DNA of 64,000 nt, taken from Natrinema salaciae (GTDB lineage Archaea > Halobacteriota > Halobacteria > Halobacteriales > Natrialbaceae). The stretch is taken from positions 509,378-573,377 of the forward strand of contig NZ_FOFD01000004.1 in NCBI RefSeq assembly GCF_900110865.1, given 5' to 3'. Below the pieces are notes generated by a model. It had not been told where the DNA came from and ran no database searches. It saw only the letters and a list, made by a program, of their open reading frames with translations. Below are positions 37,580 through 46,268 of this stretch, in pieces. The position numbers were made by a program, and so were the translations under genes. The stretch's first letter is position 1. The number at the start of each line of letters is the position of its first letter.

Positions 37580-39935
37580 CCGGAATGGTGAAGTAAAATG
37601 TCGATCCGTCACCCGGCTCGGACTCGACCCAGATATCACCGCCGTGTCGGTCGATGATCTCCGTACACAGCGCCAGCCCGATACCGGTTCCCGAGTGTTC
37701 CTCGGCGGTGTGAAGCCGCTCGAACACGTCGAAAATACGGTCGGTCTGCTCAGGGTCCATCCCGATGCCGTTGTCGGCTACCTGGAACACCCACTTCCCA
37801 CCGTCACGTTCGGCGCTGATCTCGATCTCCGGGGGATCGTCGCCGTGATACTTGATGGCGTTCGAGACGAGGTTCTGAAACACCTGTTCGAGCTGATTCT
37901 GATCGATCGGGACCGTCGGCAAGGATCCGATGTCGATTTTGGCGTCGTTCTCTTCGATCTGTCGCTCGAGGTTTCTGAGCGCGTTCTCGATGACCGCACC
38001 ACAATCGGTGGGTTCGAGCGGTGCGGCCTCGGTATTGATCCGCGAGTACGCGAGCAGATCCTCGATCATCTCACGCATCCGCTCGGCACCATCAACCGCG
38101 AATTCGATGAATTCCTCGGCGTCCTGATCGAGTTCGTCCGCGTATCGACCTTCGAGGAGTTGGAGGTAGCTCGACACCATCCGAAGGGGCTCCTGGAGGT
38201 CGTGGGAGGCCACGTAGGCAAACTGTTCGAGTCGCTCGTTGGACTCCTCGAGCTTTCGTTGGTACTCCTTCAGTTCGGTGATGTCGCGGGTGACGCCCAC
38301 CCGCCCCATCTCGTCATCGATTTCGAGGGGGACGAACCGGTTGTGTACGACGCGGACCTCGACATCCGGCCCGATGATTTCCGTCTCGAACTCGACTGAG
38401 TCGCGTTCACCGTCGATGAGTTCGCACCATTCCTCCTCGTCCGTGTCCACGAAACGCTCGCCGAAGAAGACCGAACCGTGAGCGCCCAGCAACTCCTCCC
38501 GGGTGTGCTGACTCATCGAGACGAAGGCGTCGTTGACGAAGACGATGTGGCCGTCGCCGTCGGTGGCGTACACCCCGTCGTTGACGGTCTCGACTATCCG
38601 CTCAAACCGCTCTAACTGCTGCTCGCGTTTCTTGCGCTCGGTGACGTCGTTCGCGTCGCCGACGATTCGATAGGCGTCGCCGTTCTGGTCGTAGATAGGG
38701 GTAGCCCGATCGTGGATCCACCGAACCTCGCCGTCGGGCCGAACGATCCGGTACTCGGCCTCGTGCCTGTCTTGCACCTGTTTGTGGAATTCCTCGAGCA
38801 CCCGCTCCCGATCGTCCGGATGGATCGTCTCGGCCCAAGCCGTGGCGTTCTCGTAGAGGTCTTCGCGGTCCACTCCCCAGACCTCCTCGTAAGCGGGGTT
38901 CACGTAAAGGAGCTCCTGCTGATCGGCAGTCGTCATCCAGACGACCTGGTCGAGGTGCTCGGCGAGCTGTCGGAATCGGCGTTCGCTCTCGCGAAGCTCC
39001 TGTTCCATCCGCTTGCGCTCGGTGATGTCGCGGACGACGCCGACACGACCCCACCCGCCCTCGACCGGAAACTGCCTGAGCCGGCTCTCGACGGTGATCG
39101 CTTCGTCCTCGGCTGTGTAGATCTCCTCCTCGAACGAGGCGACATCCGTCTCGCCGGACTCGAATTGGTGCCGCGCCTCCGCGTCGATGTCTTCGAAATT
39201 TGTCCCGAACACCGCCGAGGCGTAGGTCCCCAGAAGCTCCGAGCGGTCGAAGTGCGTCATCGAGACGAACGCGTCGTTCACCCGCTGGAACCGCCTTGCC
39301 TCGTCGAGGACGTAGACGCCGTCGTCGACTGTTTCGACGATCCGCTCGTACTCTTCGAGGTTTTCTCGGGCTCGCCCCAGTTCCGTATTGCGTCGTTCGA
39401 GTTCGCTTGCGCGCGTTCTCGCCCGGGAGTCGTGGAAGCCGATAGCGTACCCAGCGATGCCACCGAGTGAAGCCAGGTTGAGGATGACGCGAGGGGGGTC
39501 GGTCAAGTTTCCGGCGGCTGGCTGGACGTGATAGAGCCAGAGAGTCGTGGCCGTCACGACAACGCTACCGACACACCAAACACCGATAACCGGATAGTAG
39601 CGAGGATCGATGTCGGTATCCGGTAACTGGGACGAGGAGTAGATGAGGATGGCTCCTGAACCAGCGGATAAGCTGAAGGCGATAAATATGTCGAACGGCG
39701 GCGCGTTTCTCGAGGTCAACGTATACGCCAACGCGGCGGCGAGGACGATCAGCAGGCCCCCGAGGAGCACGATGGAGTATCGCCCACTAACGGCGCGCAT
39801 CCACCGATGCCTGTCAATGGCGCGGATCAATCGGCGTACGCCAGTCACCTCCTCACGAAGAGTCGCTTGCTTCCTTGAGGTGTTCTTGGTCTGAGATCGG
39901 TCGCTTGTGTCCGATCTTGTATTCTCTCTTGTCAT
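37506..39935 (-). CDS. Membrane histidine kinase with three PAS domains
   Basis: The 809-residue product has an N-terminal region with four to five membrane helices (about 50-165), a coiled segment, and PAS domains at about 190-310, 310-435 and 435-560 (each opening like YERIVETVDDGVYVLDE, FRQLAEHLDQVVWMTT). HisKA follows with phospho-accepting His in YVASHDLQEPLRM (about 582), then HATPase motifs NLVSNAIKYHG, VADNGIGMDP and HSGTGIGLAL. A ribosome-binding-like gagg precedes ATG 39935. Its expected partner, overlapping downstream, has lost its receiver Asp, so signalling would need another regulator. Confidence 0.93.
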   Translation of the reverse strand: MTRENTRSDTSDRSQTKNTSRKQATLREEVTGVRRLIRAIDRHRWMRAVSGRYSIVLLGGLLIVLAAALAYTLTSRNAPPFDIFIAFSLSAGSGAILIYSSSQLPDTDIDPRYYPVIGVWCVGSVVVTATTLWLYHVQPAAGNLTDPPRVILNLASLGGIAGYAIGFHDSRARTRASELERRNTELGRARENLEEYERIVETVDDGVYVLDEARRFQRVNDAFVSMTHFDRSELLGTYASAVFGTNFEDIDAEARHQFESGETDVASFEEEIYTAEDEAITVESRLRQFPVEGGWGRVGVVRDITERKRMEQELRESERRFRQLAEHLDQVVWMTTADQQELLYVNPAYEEVWGVDREDLYENATAWAETIHPDDRERVLEEFHKQVQDRHEAEYRIVRPDGEVRWIHDRATPIYDQNGDAYRIVGDANDVTERKKREQQLERFERIVETVNDGVYATDGDGHIVFVNDAFVSMSQHTREELLGAHGSVFFGERFVDTDEEEWCELIDGERDSVEFETEIIGPDVEVRVVHNRFVPLEIDDEMGRVGVTRDITELKEYQRKLEESNERLEQFAYVASHDLQEPLRMVSSYLQLLEGRYADELDQDAEEFIEFAVDGAERMREMIEDLLAYSRINTEAAPLEPTDCGAVIENALRNLERQIEENDAKIDIGSLPTVPIDQNQLEQVFQNLVSNAIKYHGDDPPEIEISAERDGGKWVFQVADNGIGMDPEQTDRIFDVFERLHTAEEHSGTGIGLALCTEIIDRHGGDIWVESEPGDGSTFYFTIPDANRSRDPGDQSTGQTTTAEGIDD

Positions 39936-40152
39936 TCCTCGGGAGGTCCTTTACTGCGGAACGCGTGGGGCAGCTACCGCGTTCCCCGCAATCGCCCCTT
40001 TCGTCAGTGGGGATCGACGTTGGGCGTGACCTAATTGTCCATCTGGTATCGGGGGGACGGGGATAATCCTGCTGGTTGTCCCTACCTGTTCCTGGGTAGA
40101 AACGAAGGCGGTAAGCGGCTCACCGAGTATACGCCGGCCTGTTGTTGATGCG

Positions 40153-40181
40153 CTGCTGCAGACACACTCCGTATGCAGCAG
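40153..40181. repeat. Hairpin ctgctgca / tgcagcag
   Basis: An 8-base perfect stem (40153-40160 and 40174-40181) with a 13-base loop, followed by a T-run (gtgttttt) on the plus strand. It may be a terminator or an element-end structure. Confidence 0.45.
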
Positions 40182-40276
40182 GGTGTTTTTGTCAGATATT
40201 GAATTATCGAAGGGCTGCTCTGGTACCGCCTTCGTCTGTACGTACCGCAGTGAACTCCGAAGCCAGCATCTTCTAC

Positions 40277-40292
40277 GGATTTCAACAGAGCC
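40277..40292 (-). repeat. Right arm of 16-base inverted repeat
   Basis: It reads ggctctgttgaaatcc on the minus strand, one mismatch from the left arm at 37054-37069. Together they bracket about 3.2 kb containing the kinase and defective regulator. Confidence 0.6.
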
Positions 40293-40494
40293 AACGGCAA
40301 CCAACGCGACACGATACCGCTTCCGTCCGAACGTCGCTCGAGACCCGCGCCCAGCGGCGAGCGCATCGCGAACCGTCGGAGTGCAGCACCGAAGACGGTC
40401 GAACGACCAGTGTCGTACGCGGTTACTGGCGGTCTCACGGCCCGAACCCGTACCGATCGCCGGGAGCCGCTTCGACGGCACTATCGGTGGCGAG

Positions 40495-41016
40495 TCACAG
40501 TTCGTCGCCGCTGTCGAAACCGCGGGAGTCGGATTCGTCGAACCCGAATTCGTCGCCGTCGGTGTCGCCGACTGCTGTCTCGTCGATGTCGAACTCGTCG
40601 GTCTCGAGTGCCGAGCCGTCGGCGCTGATGGCCCCGTCCTGGATCTCGATGGTGACCCCGTCCTCGCCGCCGCTCGAGCCGAGGAGCCGGGTGGTCGCCG
40701 TCTCGAGTTCCTGGTTGACCGACCAGACGAACCGCAGCACGGACTCGAGTTCGGTGCCGGCCTCGCGGACGCCGCGCTGTGGCGAGAGGTCGCCCAGGCT
40801 CCGCGCGCCCTCGGGATGGAGGTACTGGATCGGGTGGTCGGTGGGGACCTCCTGCAGGTCGACGTCGAACGACCAGAGGTACGGCAGGGCCTGAATGGCG
40901 TAGCCCTGGGGTTTCGGTGCCCGCCGACCGGCGGCGGTCAGCGCGACGTTGATCGCCGTCGACTCCGCGTCGGTGTCGAAGTAGATGCCGGGAGCGCCGG
41001 GAATGGAGACTCGCAT
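40495..41016 (-). CDS. Acidic haloarchaeal protein of unknown function
   Basis: The 173-residue product has an ordered-looking first part (VSIPGAPGIYFDTDAESTAI, FVWSVNQELETATTRLL), then a strongly acidic tail (EFDIDETAVGDTDGDEFGFD). No signal peptide, membrane helix or motif identifies it. It stands alone on the minus strand between the kinase spacer and the M32 carboxypeptidase. The codon pattern is normal for the genome. Confidence 0.65.
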   Translation of the reverse strand: MRVSIPGAPGIYFDTDAESTAINVALTAAGRRAPKPQGYAIQALPYLWSFDVDLQEVPTDHPIQYLHPEGARSLGDLSPQRGVREAGTELESVLRFVWSVNQELETATTRLLGSSGGEDGVTIEIQDGAISADGSALETDEFDIDETAVGDTDGDEFGFDESDSRGFDSGDEL

Positions 41017-41137
41017 ACTCGTGGGAGGGGGCCGGCACGGGGAGAGTCCGGCCCCTGCAGTCCCAACCTCGTTTTATACGACGGTAGGCGAAATCGCCGA
41101 CCGATCGCCGGGCCGTCCGCGGCCGATCGCGGTCCCT

Positions 41138-42670
41138 TCAGTAGTCCTCGAGGTCGTACAGCTCACCGTACTTCGACGTGACGTACTCGAGGAAGTGGTC
41201 CGCGGTCAGCTCCTCGTCGGTGGCCCGTTCGATCAGATCGGGCGTGACGTATCGTTTGCCGTGTTGATGGACGTTCTCGCGGAGCCAGCCGTTGAGTTCG
41301 TCGAACTCGCCCTCGCGGATCTCGTCGTCGAACGCACCACGGTCGGCTTCAGCGGCTGCGTACAGCTGCGCCGCGAGCACCGACCCCAGCGAGTACGTCG
41401 AGAAGTAGCCGAAGTCGCCGTGGGACCAGTGGATGTCCTGCAGGCAGCCCTCCGCGTCGGTCTCGGGGCGGACGCCGAGGTACTCCTCGTACTTGTCGTT
41501 CCAGACGTCGGGGACGTCTTCGACCGCGAGGTCGCCCCGGATCAGATCGCGCTCGATCTCGAAACGGATCACGATGTGGAGGTGGTAGGTGAGTTCGTCC
41601 GCCTCGACGCGAATGAGGTTGTCGTCGTGGACCTGGTTCGCCGCCTCGTAGGCCTCCGCGGGCGTGACGTCCGCCAGTTCGGGGAAGCGCTCGCGGGCGA
41701 TCGGGAGGAAATGCTCCCAGAAGGGGCGAGAGCGGCCGACGTGGTTCTCCCAGAGACGGGACTGGGACTCGTGAACCGAGAGGTCGCGCGCCTCGCCGAG
41801 CGGCGTCCCGTAGCCCTCGTCGGGGAGGCCGAGCGTGTAGTTGGCGTGGCCGAACTCGTGGATCGTCGAGGTGATCGATCCCAGGAGGTCGTCCTCCTCG
41901 AACCGGGTCGTCACGCGGGCGTCGAACTGCGTGCCCGACGAGAAGGGATGGGGTGCCGTGTCGAGGCGGCCCCGATCCCAGTCGTACCCCAGCGAGTCCA
42001 GCACGTCGCGGGCCAGCGCCTCCTGGTCGTCGTCGTCGAACGCGCCCGCGAACGCGTCGGTGGCGAGGTCGGCGTCACTGTCGTCGATCGCGTCGATCAG
42101 CGGGACGAGTTCCTCGCGGAGCCGCTCGAGGACCCGTTCGGCCGTCTCGAGGTCGATATATGGCTCGTAGTCCGCGAAGAGCACGGCGTAGGGGTCGGCG
42201 TCGGGATCGATGTGCTCGGCGTACTCCCGTTTGAGGTCGACCAGTTGCTCGAGCGTCGGCGCGAAGTGCTCGAAGTCGTCGTCCGCCTTGGCCTGCTTCC
42301 ACTTGGGGTGGGCGTTCGACGCCGTCGCGGAAATCTCTTCGACGAGGTCCTGCGGGACGCTCGTCTCTCGGTCGTACTGGCGGCGAACCTCGCGGACGAC
42401 GGCCGCCCGGTCGCCCTCGAGGTCGCTGGACTCGAGTTCGTCGAGCAACGCACCGGTCTCGTCGGCGGTCAGGAGCTCGTGGCTGAGCGAGGAGAGCGTC
42501 GAGAGCTGTTGCGCTCGGGCCGGCGTCCCCTCGTCGGGCATCACGACCTCCTGATCCCACCGCAGGATGCCGGCGGCGTTCCCGACGTTCGAGATGCGTC
42601 GGACGCGCGCTTCGAACTGGTCGTAGGTGTCGCCCTCGCTCGCGTCGCTCTGGGCCTGATCTGTCGCCAT
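41138..42670 (-). CDS. M32 metallo-carboxypeptidase
   Basis: The 510-residue product has the zinc motif TIHEFGHANYTLGLP (HEFGH about 271-275), the third ligand Glu in LSVHESQSRLWEN, and LRWDQEVVMPDEG near the N-terminus, all typical of thermostable carboxypeptidase 1 (Taq/Pfu type). It removes C-terminal residues from peptides in the cytosol. It fits with PepF and the M28 enzyme as part of peptide turnover. Confidence 0.94.
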   Translation of the reverse strand: MATDQAQSDASEGDTYDQFEARVRRISNVGNAAGILRWDQEVVMPDEGTPARAQQLSTLSSLSHELLTADETGALLDELESSDLEGDRAAVVREVRRQYDRETSVPQDLVEEISATASNAHPKWKQAKADDDFEHFAPTLEQLVDLKREYAEHIDPDADPYAVLFADYEPYIDLETAERVLERLREELVPLIDAIDDSDADLATDAFAGAFDDDDQEALARDVLDSLGYDWDRGRLDTAPHPFSSGTQFDARVTTRFEEDDLLGSITSTIHEFGHANYTLGLPDEGYGTPLGEARDLSVHESQSRLWENHVGRSRPFWEHFLPIARERFPELADVTPAEAYEAANQVHDDNLIRVEADELTYHLHIVIRFEIERDLIRGDLAVEDVPDVWNDKYEEYLGVRPETDAEGCLQDIHWSHGDFGYFSTYSLGSVLAAQLYAAAEADRGAFDDEIREGEFDELNGWLRENVHQHGKRYVTPDLIERATDEELTADHFLEYVTSKYGELYDLEDY

Positions 42671-42902
42671 AGACGGATCGTTCGCTCGGCAGCGGTATCA
42701 ACGTCGTGGTTCCGGACGCCTCGAGTCGGCGGCCGATCGACGGCGAAGAGCGCGTCGCGGACGTATCGGGTTTCGAGACGGTCCGTCCGCCGGCTCGTCG
42801 ACATCGAGCGTGGCCATCCCGGCGAAATTGCTCGGATATGAGAACGATGTCGAACGTGCAAGCAATGACTTATTCGGCCGATCTGACGTACGTCGGCTCG
42901 CT

Positions 42903-43271
42903 ATGGCCCTCGCTTCACCAATCGCGTCAGCCGTCGTGTTCGTCGTGAGCCTGCTCATCGGTGCGCTCGGCATCTACGCCGGAGCGCGCGTCATCGTCGG
43001 ACGGGGGGACTACGATCACGCCATCGTCACCGCGCTGATCGGGGCGATCGTCTGGGCGGTCGTCGGCTTCCTCGTCGGCTGGATTCCGCTCCTCGGACCG
43101 TTGCTCGTCCTGGCCGCGTACATCGGCGTCATCAACTGGCGGTACCCCGGCGACTGGACCGCCGCGGCGATGATCGGCCTCGTCGCGTGGGTCACCGTCC
43201 TGATCGCGCTGTACGTCCTCGCCGTGCTCGGGATTACCGGCTTCGGCGCGGTCGGCGTCCCCGGCGTCTGA
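42903..43271 (+). CDS. Small membrane protein with three or four helices
   Basis: The 122-residue product is nearly all hydrophobic: SAVVFVVSLLIGALGIYAG, AIVWAVVGFLVGWIPLLGPL, AAMIGLVAWVTVLIALYVLA. No family motif is visible. ATG 42903 begins directly at the first helix; upstream in-frame codons are polar and not conserved-looking. Confidence 0.68.
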   Translation: MALASPIASAVVFVVSLLIGALGIYAGARVIVGRGDYDHAIVTALIGAIVWAVVGFLVGWIPLLGPLLVLAAYIGVINWRYPGDWTAAAMIGLVAWVTVLIALYVLAVLGITGFGAVGVPGV

Positions 43272-43306
43272 GAGCGGTCAGTCGCGGCCGAACTGCCCCG
43301 ACGGCG

Positions 43307-44404
43307 TCACCCCGCCGTCGGCCACCGCTGTGCGACCCGCCGGTACGTCTCGCGGCACCGCTCGAGGACGCCGATCGAGACGCTCTCGTCGTCGGTGTGG
43401 GCCTCGCCGGGTTCGGAGGGGCCGTAGATCACACACTCCGTGCCGGCCGCGGAGAGCCAGCCCGCGTCGGTCGCGTGTGGTTTCGTCACGAGTTCGGGGT
43501 CCCCGTCTTGCACACCGTCGGCGGCCTCGAGAACGGCCTCGGCGAACGCCTCGTCCGTACACCGCATCGCCGGCAGGTCCTGATCGACCGTCCACTCGAT
43601 TCCGTCGAGTGCCGCCACTCGCTCGAGCGCGGCGCGCTCGCCGGGCACCGTCCGCTCGTCGACCGTGAACGTACAGCGGGCGGGGACGACGTTCATCGCG
43701 GTCCCGCCCTCGATCTCGGTGACGGTGAGTCGGCCCTCGAGGCGCTCGCCCGCCGCGTCGACCGACGGGCGCTCGAGGTCGCGAACGCGGTCGACGGCCG
43801 CGGTCGCGCGGTAGATGGCGTTCTCGCCGGCGTTGGCCTCGCTGGCGTGTGCGGCGGTGCCGTGGGCGGTTATCGTGCTTCCGCGCCGACCCTTGTGGGC
43901 GACGGCGACGTCGGTGACGTCTTGCCCCGAGTAGTTCGTCGATCCCTCGCCGACGACGGCGTAGTCCGGGGAGAATCCGCCGTCGATCGCGTACTGCGCG
44001 CCGACGCCGCCGATCTCCTCGCCGACGAAACTCGCAACGACGAGTTCGCCGGCCGGGTCGGCGTCCCGAAAGGCGAGCAGCGCGGCCGCGACTGCGCCCT
44101 TCATGTCAGCCGTTCCGCGTCCGTAGAGACGGCCGTCTCGCTCCTCGACGGCGTATTCGGTCGCATCGTCGCCGCTCCCGTCCGCCACCTGCGACGCGGC
44201 CGGCTCGACGACGTCGTGGTGGCCCACGAACGCGAGCGTCTCCTCGCCCGTCCCCTTTCGAGCGATAACGTTGCCGACCGAATCTCGAGTCACGTCGGCG
44301 TCCGTTTCGCGTCGCAGCCACGCCTCGAGGAAGTCGCCGGCTGCGGCCTCGTCCTCGTGGCTGGGGATCGAAACGAGATCGCGTGTCAAGTCGACGAGGG
44401 ACAT
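43307..44404 (-). CDS. M20-family deacylase (DapE/ArgE-like)
   Basis: The 365-residue product has GHHDVVEP (about 61), GRGTADMKGAVA (about 95-106, bridging Asp), the catalytic Glu pair in FVGEEIGGVGA, a dimerisation domain with ITAHGTAAHAS, and a last His in PGEAHTDDE. It removes an acyl group from an amino acid or diamino acid. Succinyl-diaminopimelate and acetyl-ornithine/lysine are usual substrates; I cannot choose. It converges with the small membrane gene. Confidence 0.88.
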   Translation of the reverse strand: MSLVDLTRDLVSIPSHEDEAAAGDFLEAWLRRETDADVTRDSVGNVIARKGTGEETLAFVGHHDVVEPAASQVADGSGDDATEYAVEERDGRLYGRGTADMKGAVAAALLAFRDADPAGELVVASFVGEEIGGVGAQYAIDGGFSPDYAVVGEGSTNYSGQDVTDVAVAHKGRRGSTITAHGTAAHASEANAGENAIYRATAAVDRVRDLERPSVDAAGERLEGRLTVTEIEGGTAMNVVPARCTFTVDERTVPGERAALERVAALDGIEWTVDQDLPAMRCTDEAFAEAVLEAADGVQDGDPELVTKPHATDAGWLSAAGTECVIYGPSEPGEAHTDDESVSIGVLERCRETYRRVAQRWPTAG

Positions 44405-44465
44405 AGCCGACGTATCGGGGGCCGCGATATTCAGTCCGTCGGCGGTCGGTCGGCGACGGGGCCGA

Positions 44466-46112
44466 TCAGCCGAGCCGCTCGTAGACCGGGGGGTCGTCGG
44501 TGGGCTCGTCGTCGGTCAGCCGCGCGACCGACTCGCGGACCTCGCGGAGACTGGCCGTCTGCTGTTGGCTCGCCGCCGCGACCGACTCCGCAGCGCTCGC
44601 GACCGTATCGGCCGACTGCGAGAGATCCTCGAGCGTCTCGGCCGTCACCTCGACGCCGCGGGCCTGCTGGTCGGCGGCGGTCGCCACGTCTTCCATGCCC
44701 GACGCGGTCTCTCGAGCCGAGTCGTGAATCGCCTCGAGCGAGTCGACCGTCTCCCGAACGCGGTCCGTCCCGGCATCGACGCGAGCCACCGTCTCCTCGG
44801 TCGTTTCGACCGTGGCTGCAGCGTCCTCTCGGACCGCTTCGACGGCGGTTTCGATCTCGGCGAGGTCGGCTTTCGTCTGTCTGGCGAACGAGCGCACTTC
44901 GTTCGCGATGACGCTCATCGTCTCGCTGCCGTTGCCGTCCGATCGCGAGGATTCGATCTTGGCGTTCGCTGCCAGCACCGACGTCCGCTCCGCGAGGTCG
45001 TCCAGCCGGTCGACGACGTCGTCGATTTCGTCGGTCCGATCGGCCAGGGAGTCGGCGGCGTCGGCGACGCGGTCGGTCGCCGCTTCGATCGCCTCGAGTT
45101 CGTCCAGGGCGTCGTCGGCCGCGTCGACGCCCGACGCGGCGAGTCGCTCGGTGCGGTCGCTCTCCTCGCGGACCTCGTCGGCGACGCTCGCGACCTCCTC
45201 GACGGCGGCGCTCATGTCGTTGAGTTCGCCCGCAGCCCGCGTGATTCCGGCCGCCTGCGATTCGGTGTGGTCGCTGATCGCCTCGGCGCGTCGCGCGACG
45301 ACCTCGCTCGAGTCGTGGAGTTCGGCGATCGGCCCCTGCACGTCGTCTTCGACCTCGCGAGCGAGTCGCTTCCGGCGTTCGATGGAATCCTCGAGCCGCT
45401 GCGCGTAGGAGTCGACGTACGTGTCGGTCGCGATCTGCATGTCGAGGTTGATGATCCGTAACAGCGAGAGGACGTCCATCATCCCGTCGTCGATGGTGCG
45501 GCGAACCGTGGCTTCGAACGACTCCTCGAGACCGTCCTCGTCGCTCTCGGTTCCGCCGCCGATCCCCAGTGCACCGGCGAGCCGCTCGAGGCTGCCGTCT
45601 TCCACCTCGGCGTCGCGGTCGTCGACCCACTCCTCGATGGCATCGATGACCCGTTGCTGGATCCGTTCGTTCAGCCGTGACAGGATCAGGTCGTAGTAGA
45701 CGCCGTACTGTCCGATGTACTGTTTCAGGGGCATGTCCAGTAGCTCGTGGAGCTTCCCGATCCGCGCCCGATTCTCGAAGAACTCCCGATCGTACTCCCC
45801 GGCCGCGAGCGAGACGAGATACGCCTGCTGCGTTTGTTTGAGGGCGTCGACGTCTTTCGGCGATCGGTCGACGATCGCCCGGGTCTGTTCGTAGCGCAAT
45901 ACGTTCTCGTAGAAGTCGTCGGCGATCGTCTCCGCGTTGGCCCGGACCAGCGGCTGGAGGTCCGACAGCCGTCGTTCATCCACCTCATCGAAGCCGATGA
46001 ACTCCTTTCGCCAGGCAATTTCGTCCTCGTCGAGTCCGATGCGGTCGACGAGGTCGTCGACATCGAGAAAGCCGTTGAGGCCCCCGCGACCGAACGTCTG
46101 CTGCGGTTGCAT
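44466..46112 (-). CDS. hemAT: Globin-coupled transducer (HemAT-like)
   Basis: The 548-residue soluble receptor has an N-terminal globin sensor (about 15-180) with proximal His about residue 122 in KLHELLDMPLKQYIG. A linker follows, then a transducer domain. No membrane helix is present, so it is a cytoplasmic oxygen sensor for aerotaxis. The signalling hairpin is unusual: SVLAANAKIESSRSDGNGSE, then MSVIANEVRSFARQ, instead of the common LALNAxIEAAR pattern. The length is about 50 residues longer than Halobacterium HemAT. Confidence 0.9.
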   Translation of the reverse strand: MQPQQTFGRGGLNGFLDVDDLVDRIGLDEDEIAWRKEFIGFDEVDERRLSDLQPLVRANAETIADDFYENVLRYEQTRAIVDRSPKDVDALKQTQQAYLVSLAAGEYDREFFENRARIGKLHELLDMPLKQYIGQYGVYYDLILSRLNERIQQRVIDAIEEWVDDRDAEVEDGSLERLAGALGIGGGTESDEDGLEESFEATVRRTIDDGMMDVLSLLRIINLDMQIATDTYVDSYAQRLEDSIERRKRLAREVEDDVQGPIAELHDSSEVVARRAEAISDHTESQAAGITRAAGELNDMSAAVEEVASVADEVREESDRTERLAASGVDAADDALDELEAIEAATDRVADAADSLADRTDEIDDVVDRLDDLAERTSVLAANAKIESSRSDGNGSETMSVIANEVRSFARQTKADLAEIETAVEAVREDAAATVETTEETVARVDAGTDRVRETVDSLEAIHDSARETASGMEDVATAADQQARGVEVTAETLEDLSQSADTVASAAESVAAASQQQTASLREVRESVARLTDDEPTDDPPVYERLG

Positions 46113-46268
46113 GTGGGAAACGTGTTCGGCCGCTCAATTACCTTTCGTGAGTATTCCCGCCGAATAGGAATACAGGAGTCAACACACGGCGTGCGATGTG
46201 CGGGCTGCAAACGGCTCCCGTGGCGCTGCTGTGAACACCCTTATAGGCGTACGTGAACCAGTTTACGT

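Larger units (their letters stand above)
39936..40494. other. 559-base spacer with hairpin and inverted-repeat arm
   Basis: Neither strand shows a convincing gene. It holds the kinase promoter/leader, a 29-base hairpin (40153-40181) and the right inverted-repeat arm (40277-40292). Composition near 40190-40290 is lower in GC. It looks like remains of a mobile element. Confidence 0.45.

Noticed and set aside
39951-40481. Minus-strand frames in the 559-base spacer as a transposase remnant
   Set aside because: No transposase motif could be seen; only the short inverted repeat and hairpin are supported.
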